Shown in pieces: positions 34,179-45,429 of a stretch of DNA of 64,000 nt. Positions within the stretch are counted from its first letter, which is position 1, and every line of letters begins with the position of its first letter. Under the pieces are notes generated by a model. That model saw only the letters and a program-made list of their open reading frames with translations, had not been told where the DNA came from and did not search any database. Made by a program: the position numbers and the translations under genes. Source of the DNA: Coleophoma eucalyptorum (lineage: Eukaryota > Ascomycota > Leotiomycetes > Helotiales > Dermateaceae); NCBI GenBank assembly GCA_026120035.1, contig JALRME010000051.1:62001-126000 (forward strand), read 5' to 3'.

Positions 34179-35520
34179 ATGGATCAAAAACTTGCATCAT
34201 CGCCATTGCCATTCCTTCACTTGATGGGAATTCTCAAGGATTTGCCACGTACAGGCTGGCTGAGGACGATAAAACGTCCGGAGAGCGTCGCAGCTCACAT
34301 GTATAGACTGGCGGCAATTGCAATGTGCGCCCCTGTGAGTTTCTACTTTGCTTCTTTAATTCAAGATCTAATCGCTCCTTAGGAGCCGCTAGTTCGCGAC
34401 AGGTGTATCTTTATAGCCCTAATTCACGACATGGCAGAGTCTGTGGTTGGCGATATTCCCACGTGGGCTAATGTAAGCAAAGGTATAGATGGATATCTGG
34501 CGTGTCTCTTCTTAAACTGACACTGTGATGTAGAGCGGAAGCGCTTGCTAGAATACCTCGGTATGTGCTATATCGAAAGCTTGCTGAAGCCATATGACGC
34601 AGTTCTTGCCGAAAAAGTTCGTGATGCCTGGCTTGACTACGAATATGGCAAGACCCCTGAAGCACGATTCGTACGGGAGACGGACAAATTCGAATGTATG
34701 ATCCAATCTCATGAATATGAGCAGAAGACATATGGAGAGAAAGATTTGAATGAATTTCAAGGACAGGCTGTTAAAATTGTCTCGGATGAACCAAAGCGGT
34801 GGCTAGAGCTGTTGGATCATGAGCGAAAAATTCATTTCGAACGAAGACGACAACGCACACCAGTGATCTTCATTTTCGGTATGTCCCTAGCACTGAATTT
34901 CAGGGTACCTCTTAATCTCCCACAGGTATGTCAGCTGGGGAGGGAAAAGCTCAGTCTGACCTCCTTGCTACCGAGTTCGGCGCTCAAAGCGTGTCCTTGA
35001 ACGATATCTTGCAAGGAAAATCACATGACCAGGATTATCTTCACGCTAGCGTCCTAAGAGCGTACCTGGAGAATGAAGTGGAAGTACCTCGAGATTTGGC
35101 TATAGACTTGCTTGAGCAAAAGCTCTCTGAGGGTAGCTCAGAGAATAAGTGGTCTTTCGTCTACGATTTCCCCACGCCCTTAGAGCATATTGATGATTTC
35201 AAAAGAAAGGTATATCCGGTTGATCCATTCACTCGAGCTCGAAGTTAATAACACTTCTAGGTTCAAAAAAATAACTATGCCATCTTCGTGAACCCTACAA
35301 AGATACCAATCGATAATGTAGATGTAGAGAAGGACCGCTTGGGTAAACTTTTGGAATACCTCGACCTCAACACTGAAGATGGCTACGTTAGGAAGGCTAG
35401 TTATCTCATTCTCCCCATATCAAAATACTAACAGAGTCGTAGATCAATGCAGCCAATGTGTTTGAATCGTCCAAGGCGGCAGTTAAAGATATTATGACAC
35501 ATGCTCAAGGGAAGATGTGA
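34179..35520 (+). CDS. HD-domain nucleotidase fused to a nucleoside-monophosphate-kinase-like domain
   Basis: Six exons join in frame to 365 residues: 34179-34334, 34383-34482, 34534-34878, 34926-35209, 35261-35395, 35443-35520. Residues 10-190 match the HDDC2/YfbR family, metal-dependent 5'-nucleotidases acting on deoxynucleoside monophosphates. VPRTGW appears here as LPRTGW, then RPESVAAHMYR with His 40, ALIHDMAE with His67-Asp68, and ETDKFE with Asp136, so the metal ligands are kept. Residues about 195-365 match adenylate/UMP-CMP kinases in order: VIFIFGMSAGEGK at the P-loop, LLATEFGAQSVSLNDIL, FVYDFPTPLEHIDDF in place of xxDGFPR, and a C-terminal YVRKINAANVFESSKAAVKD. The P-loop is off consensus and lacks the Thr, and the NMP-binding Arg is missing, so kinase activity is doubtful. 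Intron 5 has a GC donor (AAG/GCTAGT) with a clear TACTAAC branch site. The rest are GT..AG. No lesion was seen. Confidence 0.82.
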
Positions 35521-36043
35521 CCATTTAAAACTACTGCGCCTCAATTTCTTTTAAACAATATTGCCACCATATTGTGCAATTCAAATAGCCTTCAATCGAG
35601 AGACGTCACAAACCAAGAATCATCTTTATCTGCAAACAGCAATGAGCTAATAACAAATCCTAGGCTTTCTGGTTGTCCATCCTGATATTCTGGAGACCGC
35701 CCTAATTTTCCCTTTCTCTCTAATGCAGTTAGTATTGAGAAGAGGAGTCAAGGTGGGGCAACTTGCTCAGCTCTTGAATATGGAACTTGATCATATTCAT
35801 AGCCCATATAACCTCATCATTATTCTTCACTAAATTTCGTGATTGTCCATCGTTCCAGTCCATTTCGAGGGGCTTCTGCCCTACTTTGTACCGGAAATGA
35901 GAAAGTACAGAATTGCATGAGTATATAGATTCCTCGATGAGAGTAGCTGGCTTGGAGGGATGGATCCAGTGCCCTTCCTATATTCTGTCATTATGAGTCG
36001 TATAATTAGTATATACTTAGCTTACAATGTCACGGTATCGTTT
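35521..36043. other. Intergenic, convergent 3' flanks
   Basis: No coding frame or repeat was recognised between the fusion gene and the convergent zinc-cluster gene. Confidence 0.4.
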
Positions 36044-37464
36044 TCACCAGATGTTCCTTGCAGTATCTAGCTCCCGAACATGAAGTAGTAGAACGCCTGC
36101 GAGGATTGTGGTAGGCCACTTTTCTTTGTCATTTTTCTTCAGTAGCGCATCTATGGCTTTGGCGACTGCCTCATCTAGTCTGCCTATAAGGCATTCTAAT
36201 AAATGCCCAAGCTGATTCTGTATCATCCGTGGTACTGGTATAATACCATGCCATGCAGAACGGGGGTCGTAAACCGTCGTCATTCCCAAAGTGTCAGATC
36301 CAGGACAGAATTTCCATCCGATGCGCATCAGTCGAAGTGCAGTATACATCTTTAGGCACTGCTCTATAATCGGTACCTGACTAGTTTAGCTTCATTTTCA
36401 TAATAAAGACCCACTACAAACCTTCATGTATCTTGAGGCTAGAAGGAAAAAGAACTTTAGTTCGTCATCTGTCTCGGTTGCTTTAAGAAGTGCAAGAGGT
36501 ACACATCTCTTGACGTATGGCACTATGTCTAGCATGTCATTTCGCAAACAATAAGCTGTGGTAGGTGTGGAATGCCACCCAGCTGAGTTCTTCTTGACAA
36601 CACGAGTTTGGTTATTGAACTCGGGCGTAAATTTGCAGCATGCAACCTCCAGCATAGGACCATCATGATAATTCTGCAATTTGACCGGTATCGAATACTC
36701 GTTCTTGAGGGCTTGAACATGTGTGAAGGATGTAACATAAAAAAGATTTAGCCCTTCAGGCCATTAGCAGGAGTAAGCTTGAAGTATAGTTGACTTACAC
36801 TTCTCAAACGGCTTCCACCTTGTTATCCGTTCCTGGTTGCAGATAACTGCTGGGATATTAGATGTATGGCATGAGTAGCATTGCATTCCACCATTACTCG
36901 AACACTGTTCTTAGATCAACTTCGACTAGATCGTACCAAATTCAGTTAACGTACCTTCTTGCCATTCAATCGGCACCTAAAACATGGCCTTACTTCTCGA
37001 AGACTGAACGATAGGGACGCTTGAGACGAATTTGATAGGCTTAGGACCCTTTTAGCACCACTGCTGTCAGGTTCTATAGGAATCCGGGCATATACTGAAG
37101 ACGAGAGGAGATGTTGTCCCAGTGGCAATCGAGGTAGAGAGTGCGGTCCAGTACTTGTCGTGATGTTGTGAGACGTTATACAGGTGTCAACCGGATCGAG
37201 ATGCAGTTGCCCCCTTGAGGATATGTAGTTGAGGACGCCAGAGCTATGGTCTGATATCATGGCAATGGGTCGAAAGGGAAAGAATCCATACTCGCTTCCA
37301 TTATGGATATCTTCTAGAGTTGATTGTTCCACACGCCAGCCTTGCCGCACGTTCACGATGGGAGATGGTAATTCAGCTTCAATACAGGCTAGTTCGTCAT
37401 CAAAAATTAGGCTCGGTACAAATTCTATGGGCCAGACAGACGGGCCTTGTTCGGATTCATCCAT
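36044..37464 (-). CDS. Atypical zinc-cluster transcription factor
   Basis: Four exons join in frame to 426 residues: 37464-36955, 36904-36799, 36753-36422 and 36376-36044. The zinc-binding region is central, not N-terminal: PCFRCRLNGKK at the end of exon 1, then CSSNGGMQCYSCHTSN with a last Cys in VICNQER, giving C-x2-C-x6-C-x7-C-x2-C and a more distant sixth Cys. This matches a group of fungal C6 proteins whose finger is followed by a conserved downstream domain, here WLNLFYVTSFTHVQALKNEY through KRCVPLALLKATETDDELKF, and a C-terminal helical part. The N-terminal ~150 residues are acidic and Ser-rich. It acts presumably in the nucleus. The 3' end could include a further small intron. Its upstream region holds the tandem repeats at 37653. 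Confidence 0.7.
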
Positions 37465-37652
37465 TACGTCGAGCAGTGCAGGTGGATCGAGGTTCTCAAG
37501 CTAGCTTCGTGAGATTTGCCTTGTGGAGTGGCAAGTCTCCCTCCCTGGTCTGGGGCAATTAATAAGGTCTATCCATAGTACCCCGAAGGCATCTAAACAA
37601 CACAAACCACCCCGGTCGACGTGTGTTCACATTTCTCCCTTTGTGTACTTTA

Positions 37653-37895
37653 GCGGCGCGAATTTTGTGGGTCCACCCACACAAAGCCTATCAATCCGGG
37701 GAAACTGGCGCACTAGTGGTGCGAGCTCTGTGAAACCACCCACACCGAGTTTTTGATTGACGGGACTCGTACATTAGCGGCGCAAACATTGTGGGTCCAC
37801 CCACACCGAGCTTTTGATTGACGGAACCCGTAGCGGCGCGCGAACTTTGTGGGTCCATCCACCCCAAGCCGCAAAATTAGCGGCAAGGGTCGTCA
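37653..37895. repeat. Three to four tandem ~70-base units with near-palindromic cores
   Basis: Each unit has GCGGCGC(G)AA, TTTGTGGGTCCACCCAC, ACCGAG(C/T)TTTTGATTGACGG and a following CGTA. GTGGGT and ACCCAC around CC make a near-palindrome repeated three times, and GCGGC occurs in each unit. The block lies 190-430 bases upstream of the zinc-cluster gene's ATG, so it may be a regulatory array. Confidence 0.7.
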
Positions 37896-38180
37896 CGCCT
37901 TGCCAACCGAGACTGAGGCTTGACAAAAGGAGACGATCTCAAGAAACTCCTTTCCATCAAAGCAAAGGGTAGATCTGAGGGTAGGTCTGCAACGAGACCA
38001 TTACAAGGGGCATATGCTGATCTTGATTCGTACTTCAGTAGCAATATATTCCATATTAATACAAATTCTGGCTCTGAACCGTGATCTTTGAATCTATTAA
38101 ATCGACCATTGCACGAGTCAGCTGATGCAACCGGGTTCTAGCACAGCACCTATGGCCTTCGAAATATAGATACTATGTAT
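37896..38180. other. Intergenic
   Basis: No feature was recognised between the promoter repeats and the next open frame. Confidence 0.35.
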
Positions 38181-38181
38181 C

Positions 38182-38881
38182 GTGCGGAAAAAGGACGTGG
38201 ATAGAGAAGACTCGATATGGACCCGCGAACCAAACATATTTTATTTTCAGGGGAGTGAAGATGCTAATACAGAACACTACGCAGTTGTTACAACAGAGAA
38301 CACCCTTAGATTCTCGCTCCTTGGTCAACAATTCGTCTTGAGCTTATCATCATCCTGGTGGAATGTCCAGAATAGGATAACATATACGAACCAGTGTGCA
38401 ACTAGCTCTACTGAGTGTAGCCTAGCTACGGACTTCCTCCTTGATGCTTTGTTGTTTGTTAATCTTGGGGCTCCAGGACTGAACTCATTTCTGATATCTA
38501 TAGCTCCACCTTTGGCTGCATTAAAGCTATCCTGGGCAATCTTCCAATACGAATTACGGGTAAGTTATGCTCCTACTTCAAAACAAACTACGTCGCTAAA
38601 TTCTGGCAGACCTCTGAGGACAGAGTGAAGACTCTGTTTTCACAATACATGATCTTTCTGGGCTTGATGATTTCAAATGGCTACGAGTGGACATTAAGCT
38701 TGAAACACCATACAATAATCCTTTTTTTCGAGTCCAACTTGCTATCTACCCCGATCTTGAGAAGCGTTGCACATTCTTTGTAAAGAGGGAGCTTGTTCTC
38801 AACTTTGGGAAATTCGGTGTCTTCGAAGGCGGTACCCAACACTCTCTCTTGGTCGAAAAGATTATAAAAGCCATAACTTAG
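38182..38881 (+). CDS. Hypothetical protein, two exons, N-terminus uncertain
   Basis: The frame 38182-38559 continues after a GTAAGT..ACAG intron (38560-38623) as 38624-38881, giving about 212 residues in one frame. The first exon has a Ser/Thr-rich part and two hydrophobic stretches, ATDFLLDALLFVNLGAPGLN and FLISIAPPLAALKLSWAIF. The second reads SEDSVFTIHDLSGLDDFKWL and then VDIKLETPYNNPFFR, soluble in character. No ATG opens the first frame (a stop lies at 38167), so an upstream exon must be missing or the 5' end is lost. No family is recognised. Confidence 0.4.
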
Positions 38882-39880
38882 TTTTATCACTTTCGAAACC
38901 AACATTCGCCGCCCTAGAAGATGATAGTGCACACGAAGAAGAACAAAATTAAAGAGCTGGAGGATTAATTCAGGAGCAACGTACGGAAAATACTAGATGA
39001 AGAAGCAGGGAAGAGCGAAGACCGGAAAGAAGTCTGTATTTCATTTCAAGATTTTAAGGTCTGGAAGTTACGCATTGGTCAAGTATCGCAAAAAATGGCC
39101 TAAGTTACTATAACATAATATGGCACACTACAGGAAAGGTTGGTTGGAAAGCCAACAAAACGATAGGAACATGGTAGGGCTAAACTTTAGAGGAATGTGG
39201 ATTGGAAGACAATGCAAACAGAAATGTATCCCCCAATCAAAGTTGCAATGCCATACGAAGGTAAGCTCTGTGCGGGGTAGTTCGAAGACTATGGCATGCA
39301 GACGGCAAGTTAGTGCCAGGGGGTGACAGGATTTCAAATATGCCGTAGTTCCCCTTTGCCGTCCTCGCTGAAACTTCTTTGTTTCCCTCTTCATTATACT
39401 GCATGCTGCATCAGCGAGCAGCAAGAAAATTCAAAATCATGGATCAAGCACTCTCGAAACCAAGCATAAGCACTACCCCTATTAAACAATTCTATCGGAC
39501 ACCTAATCCACTTACAAAGTATGGGACCGTGAATATGGCGAATCCTTTCAAATATCATCAGCAAACGGGTTCTACAGAGCCTCCAGTCAACAGCGCTTCT
39601 CTCACTCACACGAACCTAGAAGCTATACAGGAATCTGCCTTCTGCGTTGATCCCCTTGTTTTCATCGCGATATCCCGAATATATAGTTGGCAGCGGAGAG
39701 AATATGGCATTGGTAGCTGAGGACGGCTTCTGTCTTTGTTGTCATTATATAACTCAAGCACGTACAATGCAGTTGAAGGGGCTTCTCGAGTTAGGAAACA
39801 AATATCCTTGTTTATGTAGGCAGGATTATTCCTGCACATGAGAAGTATCAGAACATACCGAGTCCCTCATGGATTTCCGA
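38882..39880. other. Stretch with only short frames
   Basis: Frames 39120-39326 and 39379-39720 on the plus strand are the longest. The second reads MFPSSLYCMLHQRAARKF at its start and has no known relative. No splice structure joining them was convincing. Confidence 0.25.
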
Positions 39881-39912
39881 TCATCGAACGTTGAACACTC
39901 AAAAGGACAGAA

Positions 39913-41027
39913 TCATGAAAAATACCAATTCTTTAATAGCCTCAGTTTTCTACATATAACACATGTCTCACATAAGCAGTGACCACAAGACAGGTTATAA
40001 TCTGGTCTCCGTGCTAGGCAAGTAAGGCAAGTTGTATTAGAGTAAAGCCTTTTCCATACTGAAGACAGTGTGGATAACAAGGATTTATGAGTAGAAAGTG
40101 CGCGTTCGGATGAATGCATACTCCTTAGTACCTGCTGATAAAACATGTTCTGTAGCTTCATTAGGATCTGAGTAAATATTTTTGGCTCCTTCTTGTGGGA
40201 TTCTTGTAGCACCGAGAGGGGGTTTGAATATAACTTATGTATTTGAAGACTGTTCTGGAGGGAATACTATATTGGATCATGAGGTACGTTTTCTTTGCTG
40301 ATGATCTATCTTACCATGCATATTTGGAGGATAGCTATCAATGTACAATGACGATGCTATGACCGGCACTGTGACCGTCATTAGACTTTCTGGCGGTGAT
40401 ATTCTCTGAAATTGGACGAAATGAGCCGAAATTTCCGATGGAACCGGATGGTAATATCTTGATGCTTGTATAAAGTTGAATGGCTTTACAATAGAAAGAG
40501 CAAATTGATGACATGCTGATTGGGAAATTGCCATCAGGTGCTGCGCGGAGAATGCAAAATTTTCGAGTTTCCGAGTCTCATAAACATCTTGTGATTCGCG
40601 TAAAATTCTTCTCCTAAGCTTCTTGGACTGAGATATTTCACTAGGTTTATCATTGTTTGTAGACGGAAGTGGAAGGACACGGATGTCGTTAAATTGACGC
40701 TTTATCGACTCCTCTATTTGTAAGACGAGAACCCTTTCGCTGAGAAAAGCTGTGATTACAAGAGTCAGTTTCCTGTCGGAGCTATTGTAAGAAAGTATTT
40801 GTTGCAAGCTTTTCGTCGAAAGTTGTTACTATGTCTGTCCACTTCTGTAAAACTAAAACACGAGGATATTTTGCCATTGGGATGTCAGGAGAACGACTGC
40901 CTAAAGTTACAAGCCGAGATGCCAATAACTGGGCCACTTTTACAAGGCCGTCAATATCATCTGCGAATATACACAGAGCTGTACTGAATGGAAGGACCAG
41001 CTGTGTGTAGACATAGTTTGCGAACAT
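39913..41027 (-). pseudogene. N-terminal part of a fungal patatin-like protein (RING-like finger region)
   Basis: Fungal patatin-like phospholipases often have a long N-terminal region with a CxxC...CGHxxCxxC finger before the lipase domain. Here the order is visible: LVLPFSTALCIFADDIDGL and PRVLVL (41027-40782), then FAFSAQHLMAISQSACHQFA, IQASRYYHPV, and VPVIASSLYIDSYPPNMHG (40807-40277), then TCLTCLARRPDYNLSCGHCL plus CETC (40212-39913). The three pieces lie in three frames, so there are shifts near 40795 and 40245. The catalytic GGGxRG and GxSxG parts of the lipase are absent: the sequence ends soon after the finger. The upstream end also stops at about 41060. It is a dead, doubly truncated copy. 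Confidence 0.72.
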
Positions 41028-41299
41028 ACTATGTAGGATTCAAAACTACAGGCATCTCGAGAGGTATTTTAGCGGATCTCAGGAGGCATCAATATCTTGC
41101 GTCTTTTTTTCTAATCAGGTGGTATTGGTTGGCAACAAGAGGGAGGATTCTGGTCTGGCACCGAGTTGATTTCTTAATTATCCTCATTTTCATTGATATT
41201 ACTGATAGCACTGGGATAGAATTCCCTTTCTGTCTTTCTTTTGATAGCTCAGACAATTGACTAAGCGGAGACGTGATCTTCTACAATCCTTTACTGTGA

Positions 41300-41590
41300 T
41301 TCGTATTATATATCCTATTTCTTGAAAGTACCGTATTCTTGCCTACTTACTTACTGAGGTACTGACTTAGTATTCTTGTTTGTAACTCAAATTCCCTCGT
41401 TTTGTTAATTACTAAAGGTACTAGTACTATTGTTGTAACTTAAATTCCCTCTTCTTGTTAATTACTAAAGTACCAGTATTCTTGCCTAGCATTCTTGCTT
41501 ACTACTCAGGTATTAGTATTCGTTTCTCGTTCGTAACTTAATTTCCCTATTCTTGTTAATTACGAGGTACTGGTATTCTTGCTCGTAGCT
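41300..41590. repeat. Imperfect AT-rich tandem repeats
   Basis: Units of roughly 70-100 bases share AGTATTCTTG, GTAACTTAAATTCCCT and CTTGTTAATTACTAAAG; three to four diverged copies are seen. There is no coding capacity. Confidence 0.6.
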
Positions 41591-42359
41591 GAAATGTGTC
41601 GAAAGCAGGCAACAAAAGCTCCACTGTTTCTGCTGGTGGCTAAATAAGAAGGCGCTCTCTATAGGTTGGTTTGGAGGCATACATTTCCAAGACACCTACT
41701 GTCACGAGGTGACAGACTTTGCTCTTGAACTATTTTCTGCAATATCTCCGAGGACTTCCAAGGGCCACTGACAAATAGGAACCAGGACGTAGATTCCGTG
41801 TAATATGACACGGTCGGAAGCATTTGCGCTGGCTAGGAAGCAAGTTCTAGCCCAGCCTCTTTGATAAGTAACTGCGGCACGTTTGAGCAGTCTGCATAAC
41901 GGCTATTTACGGAGCCAGTGCAATTGTAACTTTCTTTGGCGGCTGATCTGTTGCACCCTTAGTAAGACTTTAGGACATTCTGTCTCTTAATGAAGCAAAC
42001 TCTTTGGCTTCTCCATTTACCATTCGTGAGGCTATCCACGGTTTAACCTGTCGTCTGGCTCTTATGCAAAGACATACGCCGAATATGAAGGACAGGGTAG
42101 TATGCGAGAGGAGCGTGGAAAGAAACCAACTAGGGTAGCTGCAGCTTATATTGTATTGGGCCTCCAATTTTGGTTGCCTTCGCAATCAATAGTAAGGGCA
42201 GCCATCACCCCCAGGTAGGCAATCAGTGAATTAATAATGTCACAGAGAAGGAGATATCTCGGGTTGAAAATAAATTTCAAATATAAATAACTATACCTCC
42301 CTTAGGGAGCACCTAAGAAACAGTACTCATCCATCTATTCTGTCTATTCTCCTTCCATA
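41591..42359. other. Intergenic, nothing recognised
   Basis: Short minus-strand frames only. The region upstream of the small gene contains a TATA-like AAATATAAATAAC near 42278. Confidence 0.35.
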
Positions 42360-42747
42360 ATGTACTCTCTGTGGCAAATCGATGATGGAAACCTAAACTA
42401 TTATTATACGTCCGAAACAACGGCATATGGGTTGTATTACAGACGAAATGTTGCATCAAATGATTTTCCTGAGGGCTTCTACAAGTCTGAAAGGTAGAGT
42501 ACTAGTATTCCTATTCACAACGAAAAGTAACCTTTTTTCTAGAGACAGTGAAATGGCTTCTCATAATCAACAGCTGCAGATGGCACAATCCTCTGGTGAC
42601 AATGCTAAGGCTGCAAGAGGTAAAAGAGTAGATGACGACACTACGCTACCATCGCAGAGGATCAAGGATGGCGCTGAAGCGGACGGTGGAAGAGTTATTT
42701 CTTCAGGGGAGAGGGCACAGGAGAAACGTGGCAAGAAGAAAAGGTAA
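42360..42747 (+). CDS. Small hypothetical protein, two exons
   Basis: Exons 42360-42493 and 42543-42747 join in frame to 112 residues; the intron is GTAGAG..CTAG, 49 bases. The N-terminal half is aromatic-rich: MYSLWQIDDGNLNYYYTSE followed by TAYGLYYRRN. The C-terminal half is hydrophilic and ends in a basic EKRGKKKR that could be a nuclear-localisation or nucleic-acid-binding tail. There is no signal peptide or cysteine. No relative is recognised. Clean splicing, a TATA-like box about 80 bases upstream and lack of stops support a real gene. Confidence 0.5.
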
Positions 42748-43309
42748 ACCGACATCTATCTCGGGAGGCTACACACTCAAGAAGCGTTAACTCCATTTAA
42801 TAACTTATGAATTCTCGTATTAACCCTCAAAACCTACCGTGCTGCTGTGTTTGGAATGGCTGCTGTGTTTGGAATACATCATACACTGTCAAGATATATG
42901 AATTGGTGCTAGAGTTGTTACTTTGTCCTTAAGACTCGACGCAGAACCTATAGCACCGAAATCTCGCATACAGGCTCTATTGCTGACAAGGCTCTTCATG
43001 AAGGAGAAATGTTGTGGCATTAGGTAAATGCTGCCGGGGTGGCGCTCGTTGTTAATGAAGTTGGGTTTACAATGCCCGAAGACGATAAGGCTGAATAGGC
43101 CTATTATCTCTGAAACACATGATATGACGTGCGCGTCACAACGCGGCCGTACCGCCTGCAAAGAGGCTAACTTAATACGAACGCTCGGAGACACAAGATA
43201 GCTCACGTTTGACAACGCTAATTAAGCGATTGCTATTTAATAATCTATCTTGACCTGTCCTGATTAAATCAGAAACATCGACTACCTACCTACGCGATCT
43301 CTTAACGCA
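42748..43309. other. Intergenic
   Basis: No gene was recognised. A minus-strand frame at 42889-43215 lacks any family resemblance. The sequence GCTGCTGTGTTTGGAAT is tandemly duplicated near 42842. Confidence 0.35.
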
Positions 43310-44848
43310 ATGTCGAATATTTTGTCCCTTCTGAACTCAAAACTGACATTATACGATGCTCTTGATCATGATGACAACATTCTTGCCCAGGTTGATTATC
43401 CTCAAAAGCAGAGAGAGTTTTTCAAATACTTGGCTGACTCCCGGGCTGAGATTAAGAACGTTGTTACTTTTCACCTCGGTGTAGAAAAGTGTCGAGTCAG
43501 TGATCCGGAACTCTGGTTGTTCGGGAGCTTCAACGTTTGCATACCTGTGTTTACTAGTCCACCGTCCGACGTAGGCACAGTTCTTGTTCGAATTCCGCTA
43601 CCTTATAAAATTGGGGAGGCAAGGTATCAAGGCAACGCAGAAGAAAAACTCCGGTGTGAAGCTGCATCATATTTATGGATACAAGAACATTGTCCTAATG
43701 TTCCAATACCTTTTCTCTTCGGATTCGGGCTGACAGATGGCGAAACGGTATGTTTGATTTGTTTAACAATCTCTTTTGACTGACGTTCTTAAATTTAGTT
43801 CACAGCTCCAGGGGAAAACGCTGAAACCTATCCACATCGATATCTTCGCCAAAAACGACAATGTGCCTTAAAATCTAGCTATATGATTATAAGCAGGATT
43901 TCTCAAGGGAATATGCTTTCGCACTCTTGGGACTCATTTAATCATGATAAGACTCGTCGACAAAATCTCTTCCACGATCTAGCTCGAATTGCCTTACAAC
44001 TAAATAAGCCTAGATTGGATCGGATCGGCTCTCTAGTCCTAAATAATGAAGGCTCTATTTCCTTGACGAATCGACCTTTAACTCTACAACTTCAGTCGCT
44101 TGAGAATGAAGGAATTCCAACCAATATCGGGAGAGACTCGACCTACTCAGCAGTAGACTCATATATTCTTGATCTCTTTGGTTGTCATGATAACCGTATT
44201 CGCTATCAGCCAAACTCTATTCATGATAAGGATGACGGCCAGCAACAATTAGCAGCCTTAACAATAATGCGATCAACTATTCATCACTTTACTGAGCGTG
44301 ACCTTCGCCACGGACCTTTTGTTTTTAGTCTAACGGACCTTCACCAAAGTAATATTTTCGTTGATCAGGAGTGGCATATTACTGCTATAATAGATTTAGA
44401 GTGGTCGGCTTCCCTTCCGATTCAATTACAATGTCCTCCACATTGGCTTTCTAGTAGAGCTATAGACCAGATACAACAAGGTGAACGTCTCGAGATGTTC
44501 AATCAACGTATTACCGAATATATTGACGCCTTTGAAGAGGAGGAGAGAGCAGTAGTTGGAGATGATGTATTTCAGGCGCCTCTTATGAGGAGAACCTGGG
44601 CGTCGGGAAGTTTCTGGTATTTTCAAGCGATAAACAGTCCGAAGGGATTATTGAACGTCTTCAGTGAACACATTCAGCCACTGTTTCATCGAGAGCATAG
44701 TAATATGCGTATTTTTGATGAAGTTGTTAGTCCCTACTGGGCCACTGATGCAGCTGAGGTAATTGAGGGAAAGATTCAAGAGGAAAGAGAGTACAAAGAT
44801 CGATTGACAAAGGTTTTCGTCGAGGCAAAAGAGCAACAAGAAACCTAA
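43310..44848 (+). CDS. APH-family phosphotransferase (kinase-like fold)
   Basis: Exons 43310-43747 and 43799-44848 join to 495 residues (intron GTATGT..TTTAG). The protein belongs to the large fungal group of aminoglycoside-phosphotransferase-like kinases. A nucleotide-lobe segment GSFNVCIPVF is followed by VLVRIPLPY, whose position corresponds to the ATP-binding Lys strand, and by ELxxE-like EEKLRCEAASYLWI. The catalytic loop reads SLTDLHQSNIFVD, where most members have HxDxxxxN, so the Asp and Asn are present. The metal-binding Asp follows in AIIDLEW. The C-terminal region is long and helical. The substrate is unknown; in fungi such genes are common and variable. No lesion was seen. Confidence 0.78.
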
Positions 44849-45429
44849 AAGTTGTTTCTTCTTTCACTTGTTTTTATAGCAATTATCTAGCAACCAAATA
44901 CAGTCACTACTTCAGAAGGTACTATGCCACCGGCTCTCTTGTACCTCAAAAGGTTTGAAGGGAAAGATGATTCAATTACAGCTAGCTGTACGAAGGCGCA
45001 GCCTTATTTCGATCGGCCACACCATGTGCAAATTGAAAAGGAGTTTTTTATGCAGGTTCAGCATGGATCAATGATAAGAACCAAAGTAAGATGTCTATAT
45101 TTTGTTGCATCTTAATTATTCTACCTCTCTAATCCTATTTCTTGCTTTAAGGTCGTGTACGGAGTTCTCTAATCTTATTTTTTATTTATACTTTTAGGTC
45201 GTGTACCTGAAGGGTTTTGTCGAGTCTAACCCATTTCTTGTTTGTTAAGATTAGAATTGCCCACATATCTAACATGTTTGTACCATCCTGTTTTGAGTTA
45301 TAACCACAGTAGTATCATTTAGCCCCGGTACCTTCCGTACCTTGACTATGCCGAGTAATATCTTTCTGCACTTTTCTTCAGTCGAAAGTCATGAACGAAA
45401 ATCCTATCGGTGTTTTTAAAGTCGATCTC
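44849..45429. other. Intergenic with a small duplication
   Basis: Near 45127 and 45165 the block TCTCTAATC(C/T)TATTT followed by AGGTCGTGTAC is present twice in tandem. A short frame at 44924-45115 has no relative. Confidence 0.4.

Noticed and set aside
41300..41590. Tandem AT-rich repeats as a centromere or replication origin
   Set aside because: There are only three to four diverged units and nothing else supports such a role.
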